Assembly: GCA_900556095.1 (NCBI GenBank)
Contig: USNU01000005.1
Coordinates: forward strand, 1 to 14,444
Source: an uncultured Bacteroidales bacterium
GTDB taxonomy: Bacteria > Bacteroidota > Bacteroidia > Bacteroidales > Paludibacteraceae
Reading direction: 5' to 3'
DNA length: 14,444 nucleotides
In this document: piece after piece, positions 6,860-13,803 of the stretch
Layout of the letters: each line of letters starts with the position of its first letter
How positions within the stretch are numbered: position 1 is the first letter of the stretch
The notes under the pieces: generated by a model
What the model saw: the letters and a program-made list of their open reading frames with translations, nothing else
Told to the model about the DNA's origin: nothing
Database searches by the model: none
Made by a program: the position numbers and the translations under genes

Positions 6860-6890
6860 CAAAAGTACTGCTTTTTAGGAAAAAGTACAA
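6860..6890 (-). promoter_or_regulatory. Bacteroidetes-type promoter of rlmH
   Basis: Minus strand: TTG (6890-6888), 20-bp spacer ending AAAAAGCAG, TACTTTTG (6867-6860) followed by CA. It leaves a leader of about 13 nt and is divergent from the tRNA-Leu promoter. Confidence 0.85.
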
Positions 6891-6918
6891 GTTTTTGCAG
6901 GAAAAATGCGCGTAAAGT

Positions 6919-6949
6919 TTGCGTATATCAGAAAATAGCAGTACCTTTG
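6919..6949 (+). promoter_or_regulatory. Bacteroidetes-type promoter of tRNA-Leu and probably rpsU
   Basis: TTG (6919-6921), 20-bp spacer ending AGCAG, TACCTTTG (6942-6949) followed by CA. No second promoter is seen between the tRNA and rpsU, so both are probably on one transcript. Confidence 0.85.
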
Positions 6950-7006
6950 CAACCGCTTTTGTCCGAAAGACGTACTGCAATGTGCGGAGAAGGGACAATA
7001 AGCAAT

Positions 7007-7088
7007 GCCCAGATGGCGGAATCGGTAGACGCGCTGGTCTCAAACACCAGTGGTGCAAACCGTGCCGGTTCGACCCCGGCTCTGGGTA
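7007..7088 (+). tRNA. tRNA-Leu (anticodon CAA)
   Basis: The acceptor GCCCAGA pairs with TCTGGGT (first pair G-U), with discriminator A and no encoded CCA. The anticodon stem CTGGT/ACCAG has loop CTCAAAC, anticodon CAA (reads UUG). A class II variable arm (GGT/ACC with a 4-nt loop) and a T arm GCCGG-TTCGACC-CCGGC complete it. Length is 82 nt. Just upstream, GCTTTTGTCC (6955-6964) can pair with GGACAATAAGC (6993-7003), bracketing the leader. Confidence 0.96.
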
Positions 7089-7188
7089 CTATTAAAAATA
7101 ACGATTAAAAGGTCAGGCGGGAGACTTAAACATCCGCTACAAAGAACTTAGCCAAGCAACTTTTCGTTGCGGAGTAGGGTTCGACGGA

Positions 7189-7205
7189 AAAAGGAGGTGT
7201 ATGCA
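7189..7205 (+). promoter_or_regulatory. Strong Shine-Dalgarno site of rpsU with overlapping 2-codon ORF
   Basis: AAGGAGGTG (7191-7199) is fully complementary to the 16S rRNA 3' end, with 8 nt between GGAGG and the ATG at 7206. No other gene in the window has a comparable site. ATG CAA TGA (7201-7209) is a minimal upstream frame whose stop overlaps the rpsU start as ATGA. Confidence 0.85.
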
Positions 7206-7400
7206 ATGATTATTGTACCAGTAAAAGAAGGTGAGAACATTGAGCGTGCGATTAAGAAATTCAAACGCAAATTCGACAAGACAGGTGTGGTGAAAGAACT
7301 CCGTCGCCGTCAGCAATTTGACAAGCCTTCAGAGGTAAAACGTGTCAAGATGGCACACGCTAAGTATGTGCAACAGTTGCATGCTCATGACGATATGTAA
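7206..7400 (+). CDS. rpsU: 30S ribosomal protein bS21
   Basis: bS21 is a small basic protein of the 30S platform next to the 16S rRNA 3' end. The 64 residues (MIIVPVKEGENIERAIKKFKRKF, then GVVKELRRRQQFDKPS) are the family pattern of two basic helices. The start at 7206 is set by the Shine-Dalgarno spacing and the known MIIVPVKEGE N-terminus; a longer TTG start at 7167 would override the SD. In Bacteroidetes, bS21 helps sequester the anti-SD on the ribosome, and rpsU is a known exception with a strong SD, consistent with autoregulation by ribosomes lacking bS21. It follows tRNA-Leu by 117 bp, in which GCAAC/GTTGC (7156-7170) can form a hairpin. It ends at a strong terminator. Confidence 0.97.
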   Translation: MIIVPVKEGENIERAIKKFKRKFDKTGVVKELRRRQQFDKPSEVKRVKMAHAKYVQQLHAHDDM

Positions 7401-7426
7401 TCAGTCATTCTTCCTCTAAAAGGGAC

Positions 7427-7465
7427 AGAGGTTGTTTAACACCATGTGTTAGACAATCTCTTTTT
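7427..7465 (+). terminator. Intrinsic terminator of rpsU
   Basis: A 16-bp stem, 7427-7442 (AGAGGTTGTTTAACAC) with 7446-7461 (GTGTTAGACAATCTCT), containing two G-U pairs and a 3-nt loop, is followed by TTTT. It begins 27 bp after the stop codon. Confidence 0.92.
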
Positions 7466-7505
7466 GTATAAAAATGAATCTAAAGAAACAAAATAGATAT
7501 TAGAT

Positions 7506-8720
7506 ATGAAACGATTTCTTTTGAGTGCCGCTCTTGGCGTAATGGCGTTGGGTGTTTCGGCACAAACCGATACAACTGCCGTAAAAGCGGATACGACGGA
7601 GGGGTTCCGTTTTACAACGATTGATAGTGTAGGCATCACGCCTGTTAAAGACCAACATCGTAGCAGTACTTGTTGGGCATTCTCTACCGTTGGTTTTCTC
7701 GAGAGCGAGTTGCTCCGTATGGGAAAAGGCGAGTATGACCTGAGCGAGATGTTCGTAGTGAGTCATACGATGTTGGATCGTGCAGAATATGTGGTACGTA
7801 TGTATGGCAGCGCGGAGTTTGCCGCCGGCGGTTCGGCATACGATGTTATCTATTGTCTGAAGAACTATGGTATGGTACCACAGTCGGCTATGCCCGGTAT
7901 CCGCTATGGAAGCAGTCCTGCAGATACACTGCCCGTGCATGCGGAATTGGATGCTGTGGCAGGTGGGTATATACATGCGTTGACTGCCGGCAAACTGAAG
8001 AAACTGACGCCCGTGTGGAAACAGGGTTTGCAGGCAATCTATGATACCTATCTTGGTGCTTGCCCCGAGGTATTTACCTACAACGGCAAGGAATATACGC
8101 CGCAGTCGTTTGTGAAGTCGCTCGGACTGAATGCGGACGACTATGTGAGCATTACTTCGTACACCCACCATCCGTTCTATAGTACATTTGCACTTGAGGT
8201 GCCCGATAACTGGCGTATGGACCAGATGTATAATGTGCCTGTCGAGGATCTGATGCGTATCATTGATAATGCCCTTGCCAAAGGTTATACAATGGCGTGG
8301 GGGGCAGATGTGAGTGAAGTGGGCTTTACCCGCAAGGGTATCGGTGTGATGCCCGATGCCGACAAGGGTGCAGACTTGACAGGCAGCGATGCGGCACACT
8401 GGCTCGGACTGACCGAAAAGGACAAAAAAGACGAACTGACCAAGAAACCCTTGCCCGAGATGGAAATTACGCAAGAGATGCGCCAACAGGCATACGACAA
8501 TTGGGAGACAACTGATGATCACGGAATGCAAATCTTCGGTACAGCGCACGATCAGAACGGCAAACGTTACTATATGGTAAAGAACTCGTGGGGAACGCAA
8601 AAGAGTGATTATAAGGGGATTTGGTACATCTCAGAGGCGTTTATGAAATATAAAACCAATGATATTTTGGTACACAAAGACGCCATTCCGAAGGATATTC
8701 GCAAGAAACTTGGTATCTGA
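7506..8720 (+). CDS. Secreted C1-family cysteine aminopeptidase (bleomycin hydrolase / PepC type)
   Basis: This is a papain-fold peptidase of 404 residues with a signal peptide (MKRFLLSAALGVMALGVSAQ, cleavage after SA or before Q20). The catalytic set is visible: Cys56 in SSTCWAFS with the oxyanion Gln50 upstream, His339 in DDHGMQIFG and Asn360 in VKNSWG. The surrounding DLSEMF and GGSAYDV are typical of bleomycin hydrolase/PepC rather than plain papain. PepC enzymes elsewhere are cytosolic hexamers. Bacteroidales have signal-peptide versions, which implies periplasmic or outer-surface peptide trimming. The ATG at 7506 is the natural start. No consensus promoter is seen in the 40 bp between the rpsU terminator and the gene. 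Tandem stops TGA TAG end it. It is flanked by terminators, so it is probably monocistronic. Confidence 0.92.
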   Translation: MKRFLLSAALGVMALGVSAQTDTTAVKADTTEGFRFTTIDSVGITPVKDQHRSSTCWAFSTVGFLESELLRMGKGEYDLSEMFVVSHTMLDRAEYVVRMYGSAEFAAGGSAYDVIYCLKNYGMVPQSAMPGIRYGSSPADTLPVHAELDAVAGGYIHALTAGKLKKLTPVWKQGLQAIYDTYLGACPEVFTYNGKEYTPQSFVKSLGLNADDYVSITSYTHHPFYSTFALEVPDNWRMDQMYNVPVEDLMRIIDNALAKGYTMAWGADVSEVGFTRKGIGVMPDADKGADLTGSDAAHWLGLTEKDKKDELTKKPLPEMEITQEMRQQAYDNWETTDDHGMQIFGTAHDQNGKRYYMVKNSWGTQKSDYKGIWYISEAFMKYKTNDILVHKDAIPKDIRKKLGI

Positions 8721-8744
8721 TAGGGTTGGTATATCACCTCGTAG

Positions 8745-8777
8745 AGCGGGATTGGCTTTTGGGCAATCCCGCTTTTT
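8745..8777 (+). terminator. Intrinsic terminator of the C1 peptidase gene
   Basis: AGCGGGATTG (8745-8754) pairs with CAATCCCGCT (8764-8773), a perfect 10-bp stem with a 9-nt loop, followed by TTTT. It lies 24 bp after the stop codon. Confidence 0.93.
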
Positions 8778-8807
8778 GTTTATATTACTTCTTAATTTGA
8801 ATGTAGT

Positions 8808-8838
8808 TTGCATATTTGCAAGAAAAGCAGTAACTTTG
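8808..8838 (+). promoter_or_regulatory. Bacteroidetes-type promoter of sufCD
   Basis: TTG (8808-8810), 20-bp spacer ending AAAAGCAG, TAACTTTG (8831-8838) followed by CA. The sufC ATG is 41 bp further on. It shows that sufC is the first gene of its unit. Confidence 0.85.
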
Positions 8839-8879
8839 CAGTCCGAAATAAATTAGCTGGTATAGGCAAATAACAAGAT

Positions 8880-9635
8880 ATGAGTGCATTATTAGAAATA
8901 CGAAATTTGCATGCCAACATTGCAGGAAAAGAGATTCTGAAAGGAGTGAATCTGTCTATCAATGCAGGCGAAGTGCATGCTATTATGGGACCCAATGGCG
9001 CGGGTAAATCTACTTTGAGTGCTGTGTTGACGGGTAATCCAGCCTACGAAATAACAGCAGGGGAGGCTTTGCTCAACGGCAAGAACCTGTTGGATATGTC
9101 GCCAAAGCAGCGTGCGCGTGAGGGGGTATTCCTCAGTTTTCAGTACCCTGTGGAGATTCCGGGGGTGAGTATGGTCAATTTTATGCGTACGGCAGTGAAC
9201 GAAAAACGCAAATATGAGGGCAAACCGGCATTGAGTGCCAAAGAGTTTCTGACTCTGATGCGTGAAAAAAAACAACTGCTGGAGATGGCGGATAAACTCA
9301 ACAACCGTTCTGTAAACGAGGGGTTTTCCGGAGGCGAAAAGAAAAAGAATGAGATTTTCCAAATGGCGATGTTAGAGCCATGTTTGTCTATTCTTGACGA
9401 GACGGATTCCGGTTTGGATATTGATGCGCTACGCATTGTGGCAGAGGGGGTAAATAAACTGAAAACCAAAGAGAATGCACAGATTGTGATTACCCACTAT
9501 CAGCGTCTGTTAGACTATATCGTCCCCGATTTTGTACACGTCCTGGCAGACGGACGCATCGTGAAAACGGGTACGAAAGAGTTGGCTCTCGAATTGGAAG
9601 AAAAGGGCTATGAGTGGCTCGAGAACAATGGTTGA
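8880..9635 (+). CDS. sufC: Fe-S cluster assembly ATPase SufC
   Basis: SufC is the cytosolic ABC-type ATPase of the SufBCD scaffold that builds Fe-S clusters. The 251 residues are the normal length. Walker [10 protein letters not shown] is at 37-45, followed by the SufC-specific [14 protein letters not shown] (Q-loop region). The signature is [14 protein letters not shown], Walker B is [12 protein letters not shown] and the H-loop is VITHYQR. The DETDSGLD motif separates SufC from transporter ATPases. It has its own promoter and is followed 20 bp later by sufD. The usual partner sufB is not upstream: the preceding gene is a peptidase with a terminator, so sufB must lie elsewhere. Confidence 0.97.
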   Translation: MSALLEIRNLHANIAGKEILKGVNLSINAGEVHAIMGPNGAGKSTLSAVLTGNPAYEITAGEALLNGKNLLDMSPKQRAREGVFLSFQYPVEIPGVSMVNFMRTAVNEKRKYEGKPALSAKEFLTLMREKKQLLEMADKLNNRSVNEGFSGGEKKKNEIFQMAMLEPCLSILDETDSGLDIDALRIVAEGVNKLKTKENAQIVITHYQRLLDYIVPDFVHVLADGRIVKTGTKELALELEEKGYEWLENNG

Positions 9636-9655
9636 GTAGTTTAGGAGTTTATCGG

Positions 9656-10321
9656 ATGGAAAAACAAACAATCATAGCAGCGGGAGAGAATATGGAGTTG
9701 GTGCTGTTGAACGCACCTTCGCAGGATTTGCATTTTATACAGGAGGCAGGTTCTCACTTGCGTCTGCATATTCTCAACCTGTATGCGGCTATTGGTCAGT
9801 TGACGCCCGGAGAGCCGGTTACAAACCGTATCTTAGTGGAGCAGCAGGGCGAGGGATGTATGACGGAGATTTACGGATTGGCGTGTCTGAAAGGGACGGA
9901 GCAAGTGATTACTGCCACGCACGTACATCATAACGTAGGCGGAGGCGAGAGTAAACAATTGATTAAGTTTGTCTTGGATGAGAATGCGAAAGGTGAGTTT
10001 TTCGGGGAACTGAAGATTGCTCCCAATGCGCAGAAGACTGAGGCGCACCAGACGAATCGCAACTTGTTGCTTAGTGATACGGCGGTGATGCGTACCCGTC
10101 CGCAGTTGGAGATCTATGCCGATGATGTCAAGGCTACTCATGGTGCGAGCACGGGGCAATTGGATGAGTCGGCATTGTTCTATATGCAACAACGCTGCTT
10201 AAGTGAGCAGACGGCACGCCGTTTACTGATAGGTGCGTTTATGAAAGATGTATTGGAAACTATATCCGACGACGCGCAGCGCGAGCAGTTAGTGCAGGCG
10301 ATAGATGGCGTAGTCGAATAA
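9656..10321 (+). CDS. sufD: Compact SufD-like Fe-S assembly protein (C-terminal half only)
   Basis: The 221 residues align with the C-terminal half of SufD, which is normally about 400-450 residues in Bacteroidales. Recognisable are THVHHNVGGGESKQLIKFVLDENAKGEFFGEL, then APNAQKTEAHQTNRNLLLS and RTRPQLEIYADDVKATHGASTGQLDESALFYMQ. The last includes the conserved SufD/SufB core His (His162). The neighbouring Cys seen in many SufDs (KCSHG) is Ala here (KATHG). The N-terminal helical domain and the start of the beta-helix are absent. No missing part can lie upstream, since sufC ends 20 bp before the ATG, so this is not a simple frameshift. AGGAG lies just upstream of the ATG. The 3' end overlaps the convergent prenyl synthase gene by 33 bp. 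Confidence 0.85.
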   Translation: MEKQTIIAAGENMELVLLNAPSQDLHFIQEAGSHLRLHILNLYAAIGQLTPGEPVTNRILVEQQGEGCMTEIYGLACLKGTEQVITATHVHHNVGGGESKQLIKFVLDENAKGEFFGELKIAPNAQKTEAHQTNRNLLLSDTAVMRTRPQLEIYADDVKATHGASTGQLDESALFYMQQRCLSEQTARRLLIGAFMKDVLETISDDAQREQLVQAIDGVVE

Positions 10322-11270
10322 ACGAAACAGACTTTCTTTCGTTTTGGAGTCGCGGAAAACATTCAGTTTTTCTGCGGCTTTCTTTTTGAGGGTTTGCATC
10401 TGTACGTTGGCATACTCAACGCCCTGATAGCGCATAACAAACGCTTTGATTTCTTGTTCTGCTTTATTGGTGTTGAGAAGCGAATCATGGTTAGAGAGTG
10501 CTTCACACAAGATACGAATATGTGCACTCTCGTCCTGCGGGGCGCGTTGAAGTGAGATAATGAGTGGTAGGGTTACTTTACCGTCCCGAATGTCATTCAT
10601 TGTCGGCTTACCAATTTCTTCGCTGTCGGAGAAATCGAAGATGTCGTCTTTTATCTGGAAACATATACCAAATAGGCGGCCGAACTCTTTGAGAGCGGTA
10701 CGCTGGCGCATGGTACAACCGGCTGACTCTGCTCCCGCCTCCATACAGGCTTCGAATAGTTTGGCGGTTTTCTGTTCTATCACGCGGTAGTATTGCTCTT
10801 CGCTAATCCACATCGATTCGTTGGCGTGGAGTTGCAGCAACTCGCCTGATGCCAACGACCGTCCCAGTTGCGACACAATGTCTAAGATTCGTCCGTTGCG
10901 TATCTCGGCAATGAGTGCGATGGTTTTGGCGAGCATATAGTCGCCTCCGAGAATGGCTACTTTATTGCTCCAGTGCGCTTGAACCGACTCAGCACCGCGC
11001 CGCGTTGGCGAGGCGTCCACTACATCGCGAGGCGGTATGCAACAATTCCAGTGCTACAGCCGTGCATAGGGTCTTGTCGGTTATTTTGTTGCACATCTGC
11101 GCGGACAACAGCACCAATATCGGGCGCAGTTGTTTTCCGCGTTTGGCAGCCACATAACTCAGCACGTTGCCCAGCAGGGGATTATCGCTTTTGAGACTCT
11201 CGTCAAACAATCTCTCAAACTCTTGAAAGGAGTCTTCAATCGGTCTGCGTATTTCTAATAAAGTATCCAT
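10289..11270 (-). pseudogene. Long-chain polyprenyl diphosphate synthase, frameshifted at the first Asp-rich motif
   Basis: Trans-prenyltransferases of this class make the isoprenoid chain of menaquinone. The N-terminal piece (81 residues from the ATG at 11270: MDTLLEIRRPIEDSF, then AKRGKQLRPILVLLS and ALELLHTAS) reads in one frame. The rest (from DVVDASPTRRG at 11026, with SNKVAILGGDYMLA, LGRSLASGE, the second Asp-rich motif FQIKDDIFDF and GKVTLPLI) reads in another. At 11027-11028 the expected HTAS-LVHD-DVVD has lost LVHD: 1 nt remains where 12 are expected, an 11-nt deletion that also removes the first Asp of DDxxD. Repaired, the protein would be about 330 residues, normal for the family. 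It is either a real loss-of-function allele or an assembly error. A promoter at 11286-11316 is intact. Confidence 0.85.
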
Positions 11271-11285
11271 AATCAAAAAGGAATG

Positions 11286-11316
11286 CAAAGGTACACAAAA
11301 TATCCGGATTGTACAA
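11286..11316 (-). promoter_or_regulatory. Bacteroidetes-type promoter of the prenyl synthase gene
   Basis: Minus strand: TTG (11316-11314), 20-bp spacer, TACCTTTG (11293-11286) followed by CA. It ends 15 bp before the ATG, giving a leader of only about 8 nt. Confidence 0.82.
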
Positions 11317-11508
11317 TAACTATACAAAAAATGCGTGTTTATATGAGAAGTGTGGTTATGGATATTACGTTCTGTGTCCCTCGGCGCTTGACAAAATTAT
11401 TTACTAAACAAAGAATGTTTGATATTCTGTCGGGAAGTCATTGTTTTGTATCCTGACCTTACTCTGAGAATAGCCGTATGCTATCAGCCAAGCAGCCATT
11501 TGTGTTTG

Positions 11509-12903
11509 CTACTTGGTTAGGTCGGTATATCGTCGCAGGTTTACCCGGTACGAAATGATTGCATCGGTTAGGTTGTTCTCGGCTTGGAGGAAAGTCGTTT
11601 GGGCTGTGAGCAGGTTGGTAATGGTGCCCATTCCGGCACGGTAATTCACACCCGAAAGGCGATAGTTCTCACGAGCAATATCCAAGGCATGGCGGTTTTC
11701 GCTTACCAGCGAGTATGCTTCTACTGTCTTATCGTACGCCTGTTGTGTGCGCAGACCAAGCAGTTCGTTGGTGTGCTGCTCTTCCAAACGTGCTTGCTCT
11801 ACGGCGATATTGTCTTCTCGAATCTTATGACCTGTCTTCCACCAATCAGTCAGCGGCACCGAGACGGACATAAATATTGCCCCGTTGCCGGTCTTGTTGC
11901 CGAGTCCGTGGCGAAGGAAATTTGCTTGCATATTGCTGTAGCCGTAGTGCGCACCAACAGCCACTTGCGGCAGGGCATCAGCAATGTGCATACGGCGTTG
12001 CAGTTTTGCCGCACGCACTTGCAAGGAAAGGAGAGAAGATTCTAAGACCTCTCCGGCCCCATCCTTCAAAGGAGGGGGATTTAGAGCGGAGTCTGTATGG
12101 ATGGGTTCAACTTGCAAACTCATATAGTCTGTCAGCCCCTCTTTCGAAGGTGGGGTGGGAGAGTCCTTTGAGATGGATAGCCACAACGCTCTTTTTGCCA
12201 ATACAAGCCCGTTGTCCAATTGTATTTGTGTACGGTGTATTTCTGATTGGCGGAGTTCCACTTTTAGTAGGTCTGTCTGTAAGGCAAGTCCCGCATTTAC
12301 AGCCACTTGCACGGTACGATGAATGGTATCCAATAGGGCAGTAACGGTTTGCAGAGTCTGCTGCTTCTCGGTCAGTCCGACCACTAACCAATAACTCTCC
12401 TCCACCTGCTCAAGCAGGTCGCGCTCGGTGATTTGTGTTTGCAGCCGTGCAGCCTCTACGCCCACTTTGGCTAATTGGTTGCCAGCCACAATCTTGCCGC
12501 CCATATAGACGGGTTGCAGTGCTGTAACACCCGCTTGATAGCCGTATTGGAAAAGCGAGATGGTGTTGTCCAATCCCAATGCCGCACCATAGTTGCCATA
12601 GAGCGTGGTGAGCAGGTCGCGCACAGAGGCGTTATTGATGTCGTCAATGCCCACTTCCACCATCGGGTGTAGACTATGATACCCGATAGCCGTGGCTTTT
12701 ACCTGTGGGAAGTAGTTGGTAAAGGCTTGGTTCTTCACTTGCTGCGCCTTCTTTATATTCAACTCCGCATGGCGCAACTCTTTATTGTTTTGGCGGGCAA
12801 GAGACAGGCAGGAATCTATAGTTAAGACTTGCGCCTTGATCGATAGTGTATGCATCGCCATCACGATGAGTAGCAATAGGCAATTGGGGGATATTCTTTT
12901 CAT
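11509..12903 (-). CDS. TolC-family outer membrane efflux protein with in-frame palindromic inserts
   Basis: Outer-membrane factors of this family form the trimeric exit duct of tripartite efflux pumps or type I secretion. The 464 residues start with a signal peptide (MKRISPNCLLLLIVMAMHTLSIKAQ) and the typical LTIDSCLSLARQNNKELRHAELNIKKAQ. Two OEP repeats follow, with VNAGLALQTDLLKVELR and, near the C-terminus, YRAGMGTITNLLTAQTTFLQAENNLTDAIISYRVNL. The start at 12903 overlaps the ogt stop as ATGA. Residues 245-259 (with SPTPPSKEG) and 273-288 (with PPPLKDGAGE) are encoded by two inverted copies of a palindromic element and are not part of the family fold. No membrane-fusion or RND pump gene is adjacent, so the partner is unknown. 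Confidence 0.9.
   Translation of the reverse strand: MKRISPNCLLLLIVMAMHTLSIKAQVLTIDSCLSLARQNNKELRHAELNIKKAQQVKNQAFTNYFPQVKATAIGYHSLHPMVEVGIDDINNASVRDLLTTLYGNYGAALGLDNTISLFQYGYQAGVTALQPVYMGGKIVAGNQLAKVGVEAARLQTQITERDLLEQVEESYWLVVGLTEKQQTLQTVTALLDTIHRTVQVAVNAGLALQTDLLKVELRQSEIHRTQIQLDNGLVLAKRALWLSISKDSPTPPSKEGLTDYMSLQVEPIHTDSALNPPPLKDGAGEVLESSLLSLQVRAAKLQRRMHIADALPQVAVGAHYGYSNMQANFLRHGLGNKTGNGAIFMSVSVPLTDWWKTGHKIREDNIAVEQARLEEQHTNELLGLRTQQAYDKTVEAYSLVSENRHALDIARENYRLSGVNYRAGMGTITNLLTAQTTFLQAENNLTDAIISYRVNLRRYTDLTK
12040..12086. repeat. Palindromic element, copy A, inside the TolC gene
   Basis: It contains CCCCATCCTT-CAA-AGGAGGGG, an imperfect palindrome, preceded by AAGACCTCTCCGG. It encodes residues about 273-288 on the minus strand. 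Its sequence resembles the reverse complement of copy B over nearly 40 bp. Confidence 0.8.
12129..12171. repeat. Palindromic element, copy B, inside the TolC gene (inverted relative to A)
   Basis: It contains CCCCTCTTT-CG-AAGGTGGGG followed by TGGGAGAGTCCTT. Reverse-complemented, it aligns with copy A (AAG-AC-CTCTCC, CCCCA, CCTTC, AAAG/GAGGGG). It encodes residues about 245-259. The two copies are about 42 bp apart in opposite orientation. Confidence 0.8.
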
Positions 12904-13403
12904 TGTTGTTCCAAGTTGAGTAGGTACTTTTTGGCTTCTAATCCGCCACCGTAGCCGGTAAGCGACTTGTCGCTGCCAATCACTCGATGACACGGGGCAA
13001 AGATGGAAACCGCATTGGCTCTGTTGGCATTGGCTACCGCCCGTACCGCCTTGGGCATACCGATTCGCACTGCCATCTCGCTATACGAAATTGTCTGACC
13101 GTAAGGTATGCGGAGCAGGTCATTCCATACCTTCTTTTGAAAGTCTGTCCCTACAAATAGTAACGGCACATCAAACACTTTGCGCTTTCCCGCGAAGTAC
13201 TCGTCCAATTGATTGGCAGCCGTTTCGATAACCTCGCAAGTCCCCTCCTGCATATCGGCGTGCAGCAGGTGCATCAGCCGCCTGTCTACAAAACTGTGAT
13301 GTTTCTCCACCTGCCAGTTGCAAAGGCACAGCCTCCCTTCATACGCTCCGAGCATCAGTTCCCCACAAGGTGAAATATAGCGTTGTACAATGATGTGGTT
13401 CAT
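12900..13403 (-). CDS. ogt: Methylated-DNA--protein-cysteine S-methyltransferase
   Basis: This is a suicide repair protein that transfers the methyl group from O6-methylguanine (and O4-methylthymine) in DNA to its own cysteine. It has 167 residues. The N-terminal RNase-H-like domain (about 1-80) has SPCGELMLGAYEGRLCLCNW. The C-terminal domain has DFQKKVWNDLLRIPYGQTISYSEMA and the acceptor site APCHRVIG (Cys138), with VRAVANANRAN (the Asn/Arg region of the DNA-binding helix) before it and GYGGGLEAKKYLLNLE after. There is no Ada-type N-terminal regulator domain. The start at 13403 is chosen over an in-frame 13457 because the promoter (13429-13459) lies between them. The stop TGA overlaps the TolC start (ATGA), so the two genes are translationally coupled. 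ogt is a likely symbol. Confidence 0.95.
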   Translation of the reverse strand: MNHIIVQRYISPCGELMLGAYEGRLCLCNWQVEKHHSFVDRRLMHLLHADMQEGTCEVIETAANQLDEYFAGKRKVFDVPLLFVGTDFQKKVWNDLLRIPYGQTISYSEMAVRIGMPKAVRAVANANRANAVSIFAPCHRVIGSDKSLTGYGGGLEAKKYLLNLEQQ

Positions 13404-13428
13404 CTGCTTTATTTCTTGTTTTATGGCG

Positions 13429-13459
13429 CAAAAGTACGATTTTTTCCCGATATACACAA
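13429..13459 (-). promoter_or_regulatory. Bacteroidetes-type promoter of ogt-tolC
   Basis: Minus strand: TTG (13459-13457), 20-bp spacer, TACTTTTG (13436-13429) followed by CG. It is 25 bp before the ogt ATG. Confidence 0.83.
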
Positions 13460-13560
13460 GTTAATACTTACAAAGGTGTAAGATTTAATATGATTACAAA
13501 TAACTCAACACCTTAATTTATGTCCCATGCCATAAAGTAATACCTTCGTGCTAATAAGAG

Positions 13561-13604
13561 TAGGTGATTAATAGGTGATTAGTAGGTGATTAATAGGTGA
13601 TTCA
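13561..13604. repeat. 11-bp tandem repeat, four units
   Basis: Four consecutive units: TAGGTGATTAA, TAGGTGATTAG, TAGGTGATTAA, TAGGTGATTCA. The unit length of 11 bp is close to one helical turn. The same period and TAGG start are found in the array at 4584-4616. Confidence 0.9.
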
Positions 13605-13803
13605 GCATAGGATAGACAACATCTGCCGAGGCGTTTATCTGGCAGTTTGCATCAACTTCTTGCCGGGGACGCGGATGCCAACGCCGCTTTTATGCAATTT
13701 GTATCCCGCCAACTTAATGGTTAATTAACAATAATTATATGGAGAATAATAAGGTAATGGTGGTTGCTGTAGTGGAAAAATTGGCGAAAATGCAAAGTAT
13801 ATA

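Noticed and set aside
6840..7058. Longer start for RlmH
   Set aside because: It would read through the promoter and antisense to tRNA-Leu; the family N-terminus begins at 6839.
9614..9655. sufD as a frameshifted full-length gene
   Set aside because: sufC occupies the upstream sequence to within 20 bp; no N-terminal half exists in any frame.
10989..11270. Programmed frameshift in the prenyl synthase
   Set aside because: No slippery sequence is seen, and four conserved residues are missing, so a frameshift alone cannot make a normal enzyme.
11392..11420. TTGACA-type (-35) promoter in the gap after TolC
   Set aside because: Bacteroidetes primary sigma does not use this consensus, no matching -10 or gene follows, and the 238-bp gap shows nothing else.
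13561..13604. CRISPR array
   Set aside because: Units of 11 bp are contiguous without spacers and no cas gene is present.
13600..13730. Small gene after the 11-bp array
   Set aside because: The open stretch of about 43 codons has no good start, no promoter and no recognised family; left as unexplained sequence.
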